From a bacterium (GTDB taxonomy: Bacteria; Zhuqueibacterota; QNDG01; JAFGCO01): 64,000 bases of DNA. Where the stretch lies: the NCBI GenBank assembly GCA_016932575.1, contig JAFGCO010000017.1, positions 7,693 through 71,692 on the forward strand. Reading direction: 5' to 3'. Position numbers and translations under genes: made by a program. Under the pieces are notes generated by a model. The model did not search any database, had not been told where the DNA came from, and saw nothing but the letters and a program-made list of their open reading frames with translations. The number at the start of each line of letters is the position of its first letter. Position 1 is the stretch's first letter. Below are positions 1 to 11,300 of this stretch, piece after piece.

Positions 1-138
1 CAGGCCGAGCTGGATCGGTTAAGGCGGATCGTGGATGACATTTTAGATAAAGCCAATGATGTGGGAATTGAAAATCTGTCAAAGGAGGAACAGGATTTAC
101 TGAAGAAAGCCAGTAAGATTTTAAAAAAAGAAGAATAA
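1..138 (+). CDS. C-terminal tail of a rhomboid-family membrane protein (partial)
   Basis: An open frame runs from the window edge to a TAA at 136-138. It encodes 45 residues ending DLLKKASKILKKEE. The pattern of an acidic helix, then a VGIENLSKEE stretch, then LLKKASK, resembles the soluble cytoplasmic tail at the end of many FCB-group rhomboid intramembrane serine proteases, a tail that follows the last membrane helix. The catalytic Ser/His domain lies outside the window, so this rests only on resemblance of the tail. The next gene starts 163 bp downstream and is probably transcribed separately. Confidence 0.5.
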   Translation, partial: QAELDRLRRIVDDILDKANDVGIENLSKEEQDLLKKASKILKKEE

Positions 139-301
139 GGCATATATGATCTGCATAGAATAGAATGTTGTTTTCAGATATGTGTATTTCATGACTTAAA
201 GATATTGTCATACGAAAAGGATGTACTTCTTTGATATTTTAATTAAAGCCGTATTTTGTCATAATAGTATGCATAACCCGATTTATCTGGATGATTGATT
301 C

Positions 302-1792
302 ATGAGATTTACAAAGCAGTTTCAATATCTATTGACCTGTGTGATTTTTTGCACCATGGGTTACGGTCAGTCCTCTCATTTTATTACTGTGAATGTGAAT
401 GGAAAAGTCTCATCGAATCTGCCTGTCCATTGGGAGGGGAGTGTCGCCTATGTTCCGGTTTCCAGTCTGGCGGATCAACTGGGTATGAGATATCATGAAA
501 ATACTGTCAAAAAGAAAGTCGTACTCACGCGGGGACAACATAACATTGTTTTGACCCATAGAAATCCATTTCTTCTGGTTGATAAAAAAGCCATGCAGAT
601 GCCATCGCCTCCATTGGTGTTCCATGACAAAATGCATATACCGCTTTTCTTCTTTATCTATGCTTCCCAGAATTTATTTGCTGAAAGACTTGAATTTGAT
701 CCGAACCAGTCAGTCTTATCTGTTTTACCGGGGACCTACACAATCATGGGTGTTCAGATTGAACCGAAAAACAACGGTGGATTGATTCATATCAAAACCG
801 CAAGGCAATTTAATTTATCAGACATCAGTCTTTCGATCAATAAGAATTGGCTGAATGTGTCGATTTTCGGGGGAAGCTGTGATTCATCACATATCGTCAC
901 TGAAAATCAGGCGGGAATATTTAAACAGGTTGTTCCCTACATTTTTGATCAATCCGTCCAGCTGTCCTTTTTATTGAATCAAAAAGTCGAACATAAAGAA
1001 GTTTATGTCAAACCGGATGAGATTACCATTTCTGTCCGAATTAAAAATTCTGTACCGGCCGCATTGAATAATGATCTTTCTCAGGATCGTAAACGATGGC
1101 TTATTGATATTATTGTCATTGATCCCGGACATGGAGGGCGCGATCCGGGTGCATTGGGATCGACAGTCAAGGAGAAGCAGGTGACTTTACAAATTGCCAG
1201 ACTTCTCAGAGACTATTTGGAAAAACAGCTCCCGAATGTAAAAATCATCATGACGCGAGAATCTGATCAGTTCATCGGGCTGAAAGACCGTACACAATTT
1301 GCAAACAGCCATCACGGAAAATTATTTGTCAGTATTCATGCCAACGCAAACCGAAGTTCCCGATGCCGAGGTTTTTCTACATATATTTTAGGGCAGGCAA
1401 GGAGTGAAGAGGCAATTAATGTGGCCCAGAAAGAGAATTCTGTTGTTGAGCTTGAGGAAAATCCGGAGGCGTATAAGGAATTTGAAGGTCCGGCATTTAT
1501 TTTAAACGCCATCGCCAGAAACCGCTATATGAAAGAAAGCGAGGATTTGGCCGGAATGGTAAACCGGGCCATGAAAGCCAAAACCAATATTCCGGATCAA
1601 GGTGTGCATCAGGCCGGATTCTGGGTGCTTGTCGGTGCGGCTATGCCGTCAATTTTAGTTGAAACAGCATTCATATCAAACCAGCATGAGGAACGTCTGT
1701 TGAAATCACGTTCTTTTCAGAGAAAAGTTGCCGAAGCCATCGGAGAAAGTATTACTCAATTCAAGGCTGTTTATGAAAAGGGGATCGGGTAA
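302..1792 (+). CDS. N-acetylmuramoyl-L-alanine amidase (Amidase_3) with N-terminal stalk domain
   Basis: A zinc amidase that cuts the bond between MurNAc and the L-Ala of the peptide stem in the periplasm. Residues 1-22 look like a signal peptide ending near GYGQS. Residues about 25-120 resemble a copper-amine-oxidase-N-like domain (VNVNGK, AYVPVSSLADQLG). The catalytic Amidase_3 domain covers about 268-490: DPGHGG at 274-279 (zinc His277), SIHANAN with His346, and Glu454 in VETAFIS. MTRESD and LKDRTQFAN are typical of the family. The 496-residue length suits a stalk plus amidase layout. The ribosome binding site is weak, but ATG 302 is the only start that keeps the signal peptide. A degenerate tandem repeat begins 10 bp after the stop. 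Likely role: cell-wall turnover or daughter-cell separation. Confidence 0.9.
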   Translation: MRFTKQFQYLLTCVIFCTMGYGQSSHFITVNVNGKVSSNLPVHWEGSVAYVPVSSLADQLGMRYHENTVKKKVVLTRGQHNIVLTHRNPFLLVDKKAMQMPSPPLVFHDKMHIPLFFFIYASQNLFAERLEFDPNQSVLSVLPGTYTIMGVQIEPKNNGGLIHIKTARQFNLSDISLSINKNWLNVSIFGGSCDSSHIVTENQAGIFKQVVPYIFDQSVQLSFLLNQKVEHKEVYVKPDEITISVRIKNSVPAALNNDLSQDRKRWLIDIIVIDPGHGGRDPGALGSTVKEKQVTLQIARLLRDYLEKQLPNVKIIMTRESDQFIGLKDRTQFANSHHGKLFVSIHANANRSSRCRGFSTYILGQARSEEAINVAQKENSVVELEENPEAYKEFEGPAFILNAIARNRYMKESEDLAGMVNRAMKAKTNIPDQGVHQAGFWVLVGAAMPSILVETAFISNQHEERLLKSRSFQRKVAEAIGESITQFKAVYEKGIG

Positions 1793-1795
1793 AAG

Positions 1796-2140
1796 GTCGT
1801 TGAGTCGCAGAGCCTTAGAGTCACAGGGTCATAGAGTCTTAGGGTCGTTGGTTGAGTGACGGAAACGGAGCATGGGAGAGACGGAGAAACGGAGAAAAAG
1901 AATCAAGAAACAAGAATCAAGAAAAAAAATGAGTAAATGAGTAAATGAGTTCCCTTCATTCCTGCCGCCGTGGGAATCCATTCTATTTGTGTATTTGGTG
2001 GGGAGAAGTGGTGGACTCATCTACCCATATACACATTTACCCATCTACTAATTCTTTGCGGTCTGCTGTCCGTAGTCTTTAAGATGAGTCTTAGAGTCAT
2101 AGAGTCATTGGGTCACAAGAATCAAGATTCAAGAAACAAG
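1796..2140 (+). repeat. Composite octamer repeat region A (3' of amidase gene)
   Basis: Degenerate 8-bp tandem units (consensus GAGTCRTA; the first GAGTC is at 1802) run to about 1856. They are followed by a purine-rich ACGGAGAA block, then 7-bp AAGAATC/AAGAAAC units at about 1900-1926, then a MITE-like core, and a second set of GAGTC octamers at about 2086-2122. The 8-bp period is not a multiple of three, so the region is not coding. Parts of the same mosaic recur at 39942, 41019, 45869, 56699, 60413 and 63028. Confidence 0.85.
1929..2048. mobile_element. MITE-like element, copy 1
   Basis: The left arm is about three GAGTAAAT units (1929-1950). The right arm at 2015-2048 reads as their inverse complement (ACTCATCTACCC, then CATTTACCCATCTAC). 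The core contains a 39-bp stretch (1965-2003) identical to 60692-60730. There is no coding capacity. The inverted arms around a conserved core fit a miniature inverted-repeat element or a hairpin-forming RNA element. No target-site duplication was recognised. Confidence 0.55.
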
Positions 2141-2213
2141 AAGCCGGCAACCAGTAACTCGCATATGCAGGTTTGACTGTTCAGTAAGACCATGATTTAA
2201 AAGGAATACGAAT

Positions 2214-3065
2214 GTGAGTGATTCACGGCCGATAGGTATATTTGATTCAGGGATTGGAGGACTGACGGTTGTGCATGAAGTGTTTCGGCAATTACCGGAT
2301 GAATCCGTTGTCTATTTTGGAGATACAGCCCGGGTGCCTTACGGAACCAAATCTGCTCAATCGGTTCAACGTTTCGCTATGCAGGATGCCATGTTTTTAT
2401 TAAAATATAATGTAAAAATGATTGTTGTCGCATGTCATACCGCTTCAGCTATAGCATTGAATTTATTGTGTGATCAATTGAGCCTGCCGGTTTTTGGCGT
2501 CACTGAGCCGGGGGGAAAAGCCGCATTGAAACAAACCCGAAATGGCAAGATTGGTGTTATTGGCACGCGTGGTACGATTCACAGCAAAGCGTATGACCGG
2601 TACATGAATGCCCTTCATCCCGATATTTTTTTAATGACGCAACCCTGCCCGTTATTTGTCCCCCTGGCTGAAGAAGGCTGGATGGATACAGATGTTACGG
2701 AGCGGATTGCTCAAATTTATCTGTCTTCCATGAAAAGGGCCGGTATCGACACGCTGATTCTGGGCTGCACCCATTATCCATTATTAAAGGGTGTGATTCA
2801 GCAGGTTATGGGTTCAGACGTGATTTTAATCGATTCGGCCGAAGAAACTGTCCGCTCTGTGAAACAGGTGTTACAAAAAAAACAAATGAACAATCCGGGG
2901 CAGCGAAAGCCGATTCATCGGTTTTTTGTCAGTGATATTCCCGATCAGTTTCAGGAGATCGGCGAGCGTTTTTTAGGTTGTACCCTGAGCCCGGTTGAGC
3001 AAGTCGATATGGAAGTTATTGAAATGCTTAAAATCTCTAAAATATCTTCAATGAAAATAGAATAA
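2214..3065 (+). CDS. murI: Glutamate racemase
   Basis: Converts L-glutamate to D-glutamate for peptidoglycan, without a cofactor, using two cysteines. The N-terminus has the hallmark IGIFDSGIGGLTV. The two catalytic thiols are Cys74 (VACHTASA) and Cys185 (LGCTHYPLL). The 283-residue length is normal. The start is GTG at 2214: the overlapping ATG at 2212 is followed at once by TGA, and an AAAAGGA ribosome binding site sits about 9 bp upstream of the GTG. The gene follows the amidase, so two cell-wall genes sit side by side, but repeat region A separates them and they may not be co-transcribed. Confidence 0.95.
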   Translation: MSDSRPIGIFDSGIGGLTVVHEVFRQLPDESVVYFGDTARVPYGTKSAQSVQRFAMQDAMFLLKYNVKMIVVACHTASAIALNLLCDQLSLPVFGVTEPGGKAALKQTRNGKIGVIGTRGTIHSKAYDRYMNALHPDIFLMTQPCPLFVPLAEEGWMDTDVTERIAQIYLSSMKRAGIDTLILGCTHYPLLKGVIQQVMGSDVILIDSAEETVRSVKQVLQKKQMNNPGQRKPIHRFFVSDIPDQFQEIGERFLGCTLSPVEQVDMEVIEMLKISKISSMKIE

Positions 3066-3525
3066 AGTGAATGCAGGATCATTTAAGCCTGATTCTGATG
3101 GATGAAAAAATATGGTAACATCAATAAAACATGTGAGAAAAACAACTCATGCTTTCGGAAAATAGGGGTTGCAAAATATCCATAAAAAATATATATTAAA
3201 AGTCTAAAAATCGAGTCTGCCAGATACGATTAGGACAGAGGACATATCGATCATTCCAAATTTGTATTTATATGATAGGCAGGCGGAGAAATAATTCCTC
3301 AAAATCACTGTGCAGAATGAGAGATAATATATAGGGAAGGGATTTTTATGATTCATCCGGGTGGATATATTGAATACTAAAAGATGGCATATTCATCCAA
3401 ATTTTATGGCGGAATGATTTCTGTGAGAGAATATTCATGTAAAATTAATTTTTCCATTATCAGTTTTTGTTAGTGGAGAATTTAAGACCGTCCATTTCTG
3501 ATTAAAAATGATTTATATGATTCAA
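3066..3525. other. AT-rich intergenic stretch, no gene seen
   Basis: About 500 bp between murI and secD without a convincing reading frame on either strand. It is AT-rich with scattered A/T runs. No repeat of the octamer family, tRNA or clear terminator was recognised. A possible secD promoter lies at its right end. Confidence 0.6.
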
Positions 3526-3554
3526 TTGTCTATTTAAATCGGGTAGTTTATATC
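3526..3554 (+). promoter_or_regulatory. Possible promoter of secDF
   Basis: TTGTCT (3526-3531) and TATATC (3549-3554) are 17 bp apart, each matching four of six consensus positions. The predicted start near 3561 leaves a short leader holding the AGGAG ribosome binding site (about 3569) before the ATG at 3580. Confidence 0.35.
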
Positions 3555-3579
3555 CATTAAAGATGTGTAGGAGAATTCA

Positions 3580-5490
3580 ATGAAAGGCAAAACTCTGTTT
3601 AAAACAATACTTGTGGCTTTTCTCGTGGGCTGGGCGCTCATTGCATTATGGCCGACTTATAAGTTACAGACATTGTCGCCAGAACAGCAGAAAGCGCTCG
3701 ATGCAAAAGGCGAATTAATGCCCCTCCTTGAAAAAGGTATTCGATTGGGTCTCGATCTTCAGGGTGGTATGTATTTAACGTATGAAATTGATCTTCCTGA
3801 ACTGTTTGCCCAGATCGCAGAAAATAAAGATCCTATTTTTGATGAAATCATGTCGAATGTGCGCGAGGCATTGAATATTCGAGCAGAAGATTTTTTAACA
3901 ATTCTTGCAGATGAATTTAAAACGCGGGACATCCCTTTGCATCGTTACTGGGGTAATCGGCGGGATTCGGATGCGAAAGTGAAAGATTTTCTAGAAGATC
4001 AGGCGAAAGATGCCATGGACCGTGCCATGCAAAAACTGCGCAACCGGATTGATCAGTTCGGTGTGGCTGAACCCAACATTCAAAAAGTTGGTGGCCGGCG
4101 CATTCTCATCGAACTTCCGGGCATTACTGATCAAGACCGTGCAAAAGAATTAATCGGTAAAACTGCCCTTCTGGAGTTCAGTTTGGTCAAGGATGCACGT
4201 GTCGTTATGGAGACGATTGAAAAAATCGATCAGGCTGTTGCCAGAAAGCGTAAGGGTGAATCAGTCGAAGATATGGAGCTGTTGCCGAAAGATTCCACTG
4301 AAGCAGTGGCTGAACAAAAAGAAAGCAAGGACAAAGCGGTGTCTGTCAGTGAATTATTCGGGGAGAAAGATGTGGAAATGGATATGAATACGACCGAACC
4401 TGACACGGCCTTGCTTGTGGATGAAGATTTATTTGAGGAAAATCCTTTTATTGCGCTGCTGCGCAATACGAAGGGCAGGGATATAGCCGTTCCTGTTGAG
4501 AATATCCGCGCAGTGAAACGGATTCTTGCACAAGAAGAGATCCATCGGTTCATTCCTTCGGATGCCGTGTTCCGATGGAGTGCGGAAACTTTCAGTATCG
4601 ATAATAAACAGTATCGTGAACTCTATCTGCTCAAGAAAGAGCCGGCCCTTCTGGGCAAACATGTGACCGATGCACGTGTTACCATTGGCAGCGGTGTCAC
4701 GAGTCAGGGAAAGCCTGTTGTAAATTTTGCATTGGATCCCCAGGGCCGGCGTGTATTCAGCAGAGTAACAGGTGCAAATCTGGATAAACGACTGGCCATT
4801 ATTCTGGACAGCATGGTCACTTCTGCGCCTGTTATCCAGAGTAAAATTCCGGACGGCCGCGGCCAGATTACCGGGATACCAAATATGGATGAAGCAAAAA
4901 TGACAGCCATCGTGCTTCGTGTAGGAGCGCTTCCAGCGCCTCTTCGTGTCATTGAAGAAAGAACAGTCGGTCCTTCTCTGGGTATGGATTCTGTGAACAG
5001 CGGTAAAATGGCTGCTCTTATTGGCTTTGGCATCGTCGTTGTATTTATGATTATTTACTATCGGATGGCGGGATTGATTGCCAATATGGCACTGTTGCTG
5101 AATATTATACTGCTTATGGCGATGCTGGCTCAATTCGGCTTTACACTGACCTTGCCCGGAATTGCAGGTATTGTTTTAACGATTGGTATGGCTGTGGACG
5201 CCAATGTGCTGGTATTTGAACGTATTCGGGAAGAGCTTAAAACCGGTAAAACAGTGCGTGCATCCATTGATTCAGGATACAGTCAGGCCTTTAAAACCAT
5301 TTTGGACGCAAACATCACGACATTGTTGACTGCTGTGGTACTCTACCAGTTTGGTTCGGGACCGATACGGGGATTTGCCGTGACATTAGCGATAGGTATT
5401 ATTGTCAGTATGTTTACAGCATTAGTGGTCACCCGGATGATTTTCGATGGAATGACTTCCAGAAGAGTTATGAAAAAATTAAGTATTTAA
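3580..5490 (+). CDS. secD: Protein translocase subunit SecD
   Basis: Inner-membrane partner of SecYEG that uses the proton gradient to pull preproteins out on the periplasmic side. TM1 is about residues 7-27. GLDLQGG (57-63) opens the periplasmic P1 domain. Five more membrane helices lie between about 470 and 625, with the family motif GMAVDANVLVFERIREE in the RND-type core. At 636 residues it is of the long type: an acidic low-complexity insert lies at about 210-285 (ESVEDMELLPKDS onward). This insert is probably periplasmic and of unknown function. ATG 3580 has AGGAG 7 bp upstream. secF follows after 25 bp, clearly in the same operon. Confidence 0.96.
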   Translation: MKGKTLFKTILVAFLVGWALIALWPTYKLQTLSPEQQKALDAKGELMPLLEKGIRLGLDLQGGMYLTYEIDLPELFAQIAENKDPIFDEIMSNVREALNIRAEDFLTILADEFKTRDIPLHRYWGNRRDSDAKVKDFLEDQAKDAMDRAMQKLRNRIDQFGVAEPNIQKVGGRRILIELPGITDQDRAKELIGKTALLEFSLVKDARVVMETIEKIDQAVARKRKGESVEDMELLPKDSTEAVAEQKESKDKAVSVSELFGEKDVEMDMNTTEPDTALLVDEDLFEENPFIALLRNTKGRDIAVPVENIRAVKRILAQEEIHRFIPSDAVFRWSAETFSIDNKQYRELYLLKKEPALLGKHVTDARVTIGSGVTSQGKPVVNFALDPQGRRVFSRVTGANLDKRLAIILDSMVTSAPVIQSKIPDGRGQITGIPNMDEAKMTAIVLRVGALPAPLRVIEERTVGPSLGMDSVNSGKMAALIGFGIVVVFMIIYYRMAGLIANMALLLNIILLMAMLAQFGFTLTLPGIAGIVLTIGMAVDANVLVFERIREELKTGKTVRASIDSGYSQAFKTILDANITTLLTAVVLYQFGSGPIRGFAVTLAIGIIVSMFTALVVTRMIFDGMTSRRVMKKLSI

Positions 5491-5515
5491 TATAACCTAT
5501 GGGAAAGGGATATCT

Positions 5516-6439
5516 ATGCAGTTTTTCAGAACCCCCAATATCAATTTTATACAAAAACGGCGGACGGCCTATGTTATCTCCGGTGTTTTGGTTCTATTTG
5601 GGATCGTATCCATTTTCAATTTGAATTTGGGTATTGATTTTAAAGGCGGAACGTCAATTGTTCTGCAATTTGAAGATAAAGTGACCGTTTCTGAATTGCG
5701 AAATGCTTTGGCTGTCGGGGATTTTGGCAATATTGAAATAAAACATTTCGGCAGCAGGAATGAAGTGTTGATTTATGTGGAACAGAAGAAAGATGTGAGC
5801 GCTCAGGAAATGGCTGTCAAGGTGGAAAGTGCAATACAGGAGGTGATGCCTGATAAAGAGTATCAGCGGATAAAGTATGATACGGTAGGACCAAAAATCG
5901 GGGAGGAGCTTCGCAAGTCAGCTGTATTAGCAATTCTATTTGCCCTGTTTCTGATTTTAATATATATTGGCTGGCGTTTTGAACTTGTTTTCGCAATTGG
6001 GGCTATCATTGCTTTATTCCATGACGTGCTGATCACGATCGGGATTTTCACAATGCTCAATTTTGAATTGTCTTTAAAAGAGATAGCTGCCTTTTTAACG
6101 ATTGTCGGTTACTCTTTGAATGACACGATTGTTGTATATGACAGAATCCGGGAAAATTTGAAAATATTGCGCAGTGAAGATTTAGGCGCCATTATTAACC
6201 GTTCGATCAATCAGTGTCTCAGCCGGACGGTTGTCACATCACTGACGACTTTTGTTGTTGTTGCTATATTGTTTATCATCGGGGGGGGTGTGATTCGCGG
6301 TTTTGCGTTTGCGATGATGGTGGGTGTTGTGGTGGGAACCTATTCATCCATATTTGTGGCCAGCCCTCTTGTATTGGAATGGCAGAGCCGGCATGGGGGC
6401 AAAGGCAAATTAAGGATGATTAAAAGAAAAAGAAAGTGA
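5516..6439 (+). CDS. secF: Protein translocase subunit SecF
   Basis: Second half of the SecDF complex. TM1 is about 18-38, followed by GIDFKGGTS (39-47), the SecF signature before the periplasmic domain. Five further helices lie between about 135 and 290, with VGYSLNDTIVVYDRIREN, the proton-path motif shared with SecD. At 307 residues it has normal length. It is co-transcribed with secD (25 bp gap, GGGAAAGG ribosome binding site). The tail is strongly basic (KGKLRMIKRKRK), fitting a cytoplasmic C-terminus. Confidence 0.96.
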   Translation: MQFFRTPNINFIQKRRTAYVISGVLVLFGIVSIFNLNLGIDFKGGTSIVLQFEDKVTVSELRNALAVGDFGNIEIKHFGSRNEVLIYVEQKKDVSAQEMAVKVESAIQEVMPDKEYQRIKYDTVGPKIGEELRKSAVLAILFALFLILIYIGWRFELVFAIGAIIALFHDVLITIGIFTMLNFELSLKEIAAFLTIVGYSLNDTIVVYDRIRENLKILRSEDLGAIINRSINQCLSRTVVTSLTTFVVVAILFIIGGGVIRGFAFAMMVGVVVGTYSSIFVASPLVLEWQSRHGGKGKLRMIKRKRK

Positions 6440-6501
6440 GTTTTGATATAACAGTGAATTTTAGTCCACCGGTATCATATTAAAATACCGGGGAGGGTGC
6501 T

Positions 6502-8116
<1,615 letters not shown>

Positions 8117-8140
8117 GGAAAGCCGGAATGCTTTCTTTGT
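8117..8140 (+). terminator. Weak intrinsic terminator after purA
   Basis: GAAAGC (8118-8123) pairs with GCTTTC (8130-8135) around a 6-nt loop and is followed by a T-rich TTTGTTTG tract. The stem is short, so only moderate support. Confidence 0.4.
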
Positions 8141-8321
8141 TTGTCCTTGTGATTCATTCAAGTTTTTAATAGATCTTATTAATAAAATAATTGATATAAA
8201 ACAAAATAATAAACCGAGATTATTCGTAAAATAAACGATTATATAATAAAATATGTTTATTTAAGGTATATTATTTGTAGTAGATTTAATTTTTAGAATT
8301 TATGCATAAAGGGAATTTTTC

Positions 8322-8350
8322 TTGACAATTTAATAAAGTTTCCCTATGTT
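8322..8350 (+). promoter_or_regulatory. Strong sigma-70-type promoter of the 8391-23669 gene set
   Basis: A perfect TTGACA (8322-8327) is separated by exactly 17 bp from TATGTT (8345-8350). The predicted start of transcription is near 8357, upstream of a GGAGG ribosome binding site (8378-8382) and the ATG at 8391. It follows the weak terminator after purA and precedes a run of nine closely spaced genes. Confidence 0.7.
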
Positions 8351-8390
8351 TTTAAAAATCAGTCATGTGTATCCTTTGGAGGCCTTTCAT

Positions 8391-11300
8391 ATGAAACAGG
8401 GAAGGTGGATTTCTTTTTTATGTGTTATGGTCGTTCTCTGGCCGTTTTTCAATAATATTCATGCACGTGAACGAAATTTTTATATACAAGCACGAAGATT
8501 GGATAATCCGAAAAGAACGATCTTGCCAGATCCGTATAAAGATACGTTGACTGTGTGCGAGATGCTTCCGATTGAAGTTTTTGTTGTCTTTGAGAATAAA
8601 GATGGTGAATCCTATGAATGCAGTCTGGTTTATGAAGATAATGTTGATCTTCCTTTATACTTTGGAGAATGGCAAGATATAAAAATAGTCTCAAATAAAA
8701 AAGAGCCTGTGGATACGCTTCGGAATATTCTTTATCTCCGGCCGAAGCAGCCGGGCTATCTCGAATTTGAAATTTCGGGACGCCTGACAGAGATATGGGG
8801 CAGTACACGATATAATAGTAAGTATTCTCTGACGTTTCAATTATTAATTAACGAAGCAGATTCCAGTATGGTGCCTGTTTTGATGCCGGATTCTGCAGAA
8901 GCCGCATTGGGATATGATTCGGGCAGTACCAAAACCATATCCTGGAAACCGGCCACAGGATATGCTGACGGATTTTCACAGGAAGCCTATGCCTTTTCAA
9001 CCAATGATCCGAGTACTCTCTTAGAATCGGCCCGTCGTCTTTATCGTTTGTCCGGTCTGGGCGTAAGAAAAACCACTTTTGAAAATCTTAAAGACGGTGT
9101 GGAGTATGGTTATTTTGCAAAAGTGGACTTTATAACAGATAATGGCCATGTTTCTGTTTATTCAGATCTATATAAGTGTACTCAGGACAATACACCACCT
9201 GCAATTGTAGCAGAACCGATTGTCGTTCCTGAACCGGATGGATACCGGTTATCATGGGACGCTGTTGCGGATACTGTAAGTGGTGTAGACAAATATGTGA
9301 TCTACCGGGCATCTGATACGGGTGCTGAAATGCCGGTTGATACTCTTCAATCCAACGGCGAGCCTTTTTATATATGGACCGATGAAGATGTTGATGCTAC
9401 CATCAAATATTATTATCGTGTGCGTGCAGTGGATCGCGTTGGAAACGTCGGTGAAGGTATTCGAACAAAGGCAGTCGATTCGAATGCAGAATTGCCAACA
9501 ACCCAGGAAAAATCTTATCCGGAAGAAGAGCTGAACGATGACAGAGAAGTCAAATATGTCGCCAGTTCAATGGATACGATTTCGCTTTTACATCCCATCA
9601 ATCTGGACAGTGTCCGGGTTATTTCAGTCCGCGATGACAAAGCCTTTTTTACGCATCCGTCTGACTTGGATATGCGTGTATTCGACAGTCAAATCATTAC
9701 TGCACCTTTTCCTCCCTTTTGGGTATTCGATTACGGGTATAAAGGGCAGATACAAACACAATCCGACGGAATGGTTGAAAAAGGCCGGGGCAGAATGATA
9801 GATTTGAATTTTGTGAATGGCCATACTTATTATCCAATTATTATTTATTACTATAGGCACAACAGAACCGTTATCGATTCACTGATGCCGCGTGTGATGG
9901 ATTGTTATCCTCCCGAAGATGTTCGTAATGTCAATGTACAATCTTTAATCACCGGTGAAGAAAGAAATTATACACAATGGAAAATGCAGCTTTCGTGGGA
10001 AAGACCGGAGCGGGATCAGGGAAGTCCTTTAACAGCATTTCATATTTATCGCCGTCTGGGTGATACAGCGGAATTTTTAAAAATCGCTGAACTGGACGAT
10101 AAAAAGATTTCATATATTGATGAAAGTCTGAAAACTCTGAGCAATCCAGCGAATCCGTTGGCGGCATATCGTGTTGTGGCAATTGACAGTGTCGGGCATC
10201 AGCGTGATGTAAACACGTGTGCATGGGAAGGATCAGACAGAGTTTTGAATGCACCAGAATTCAGTTTTATTATCAGGTCTTCTTTTGAAACACTGATTCG
10301 CGATACCCTGTATACACATGCCGATTCAGTGAATTTGGCATTTCAGAATTTTGACTGGTCTGCACCAAACCAGCTGATTGTATCAGTCAATGATCAAAGC
10401 CGTATCGTGCTGAATCCCAAAACGGGCTTGGTACCCATTGCATTGGATACGGCCGCTTTTACTTCGGTCATTCGACTTCGCGCAATATACAAGGGAGGAA
10501 GGTCGAGCCTTTGGTCTGAACCCATGATTGCAGTGCAGGATACGGTTCCGCCTTCTGTGCTCAATGCCCAAAATTACCCTGATTCATCATTTGGTTATAT
10601 CTACCTTCAATGGGATCGTACGTCAATGGCTGTGGACAGGTATGATATTTTCAGATCAGCGGATGGAAATAAATTTTCCAAAGTTGATACAGTGCCTGCC
10701 AGCAGGGATACACTCAATTGGACAGACCAGGATTTATTAGACGCCTATCATTATTATACATACAAAGTACAGCCTTATGCAAAAACAGGCCGCCAGGGAC
10801 CGTTTTCCAATGAAGACAGTGACTTTTGCAATCGTCCCCCTGTTATTTATAAGCATTCTGTGAAAGACCGTAACAATGGACAATTTGAAATTCAGATCAT
10901 ATGGAATAGGGGATGGCCTGTAGGTGTTTCCAACAGTTTTGTCACCGATGTATATATTTATAAAGACTATTTGAATCAGGCACTGTTGCCCGGAGTTGTT
11001 TCTACAGAACCGAGAGACACTTCGTATGTATTTTATGATGCGTTTTTACGGCATAATTATATTTTTCAGTTACAGGAAAAACTGGATGATGATTCACTGA
11101 ACCGATCCAGCGGCCTTTCCCTGCCATATACAGTTTCATTAAAAAAGATTGAAATGGAGGCTTTAACCCAGCCGCATAAAAAAATCTTTTTGGCCTGGGA
11201 TCATCAGGTAACAGATACTTTGGATGTTTCTGCTTTCCATCTGATTCGGTCTGAAGATAATCAAGTGGGGCTTGACACGCTTCTTTCTCCCGATCAGTAT

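Noticed and set aside
2173-2201. TTGACT-N17-TTTAAA as a murI promoter
   Set aside because: The start point would fall near 2208, at or beyond the ribosome binding site of GTG 2214, leaving no usable leader.
4429-5133. Long minus-strand frame opposite secD
   Set aside because: It is a shadow of the secD coding pattern with no start signal or family likeness; the same holds for other minus-strand frames apart from hsp20.
8346-8390. ATG 8346 as start of the FN3 giant
   Set aside because: This ATG lies within the -10 hexamer of the promoter at 8322-8350, so it is not transcribed; ATG 8391 has GGAGG and starts the signal peptide.
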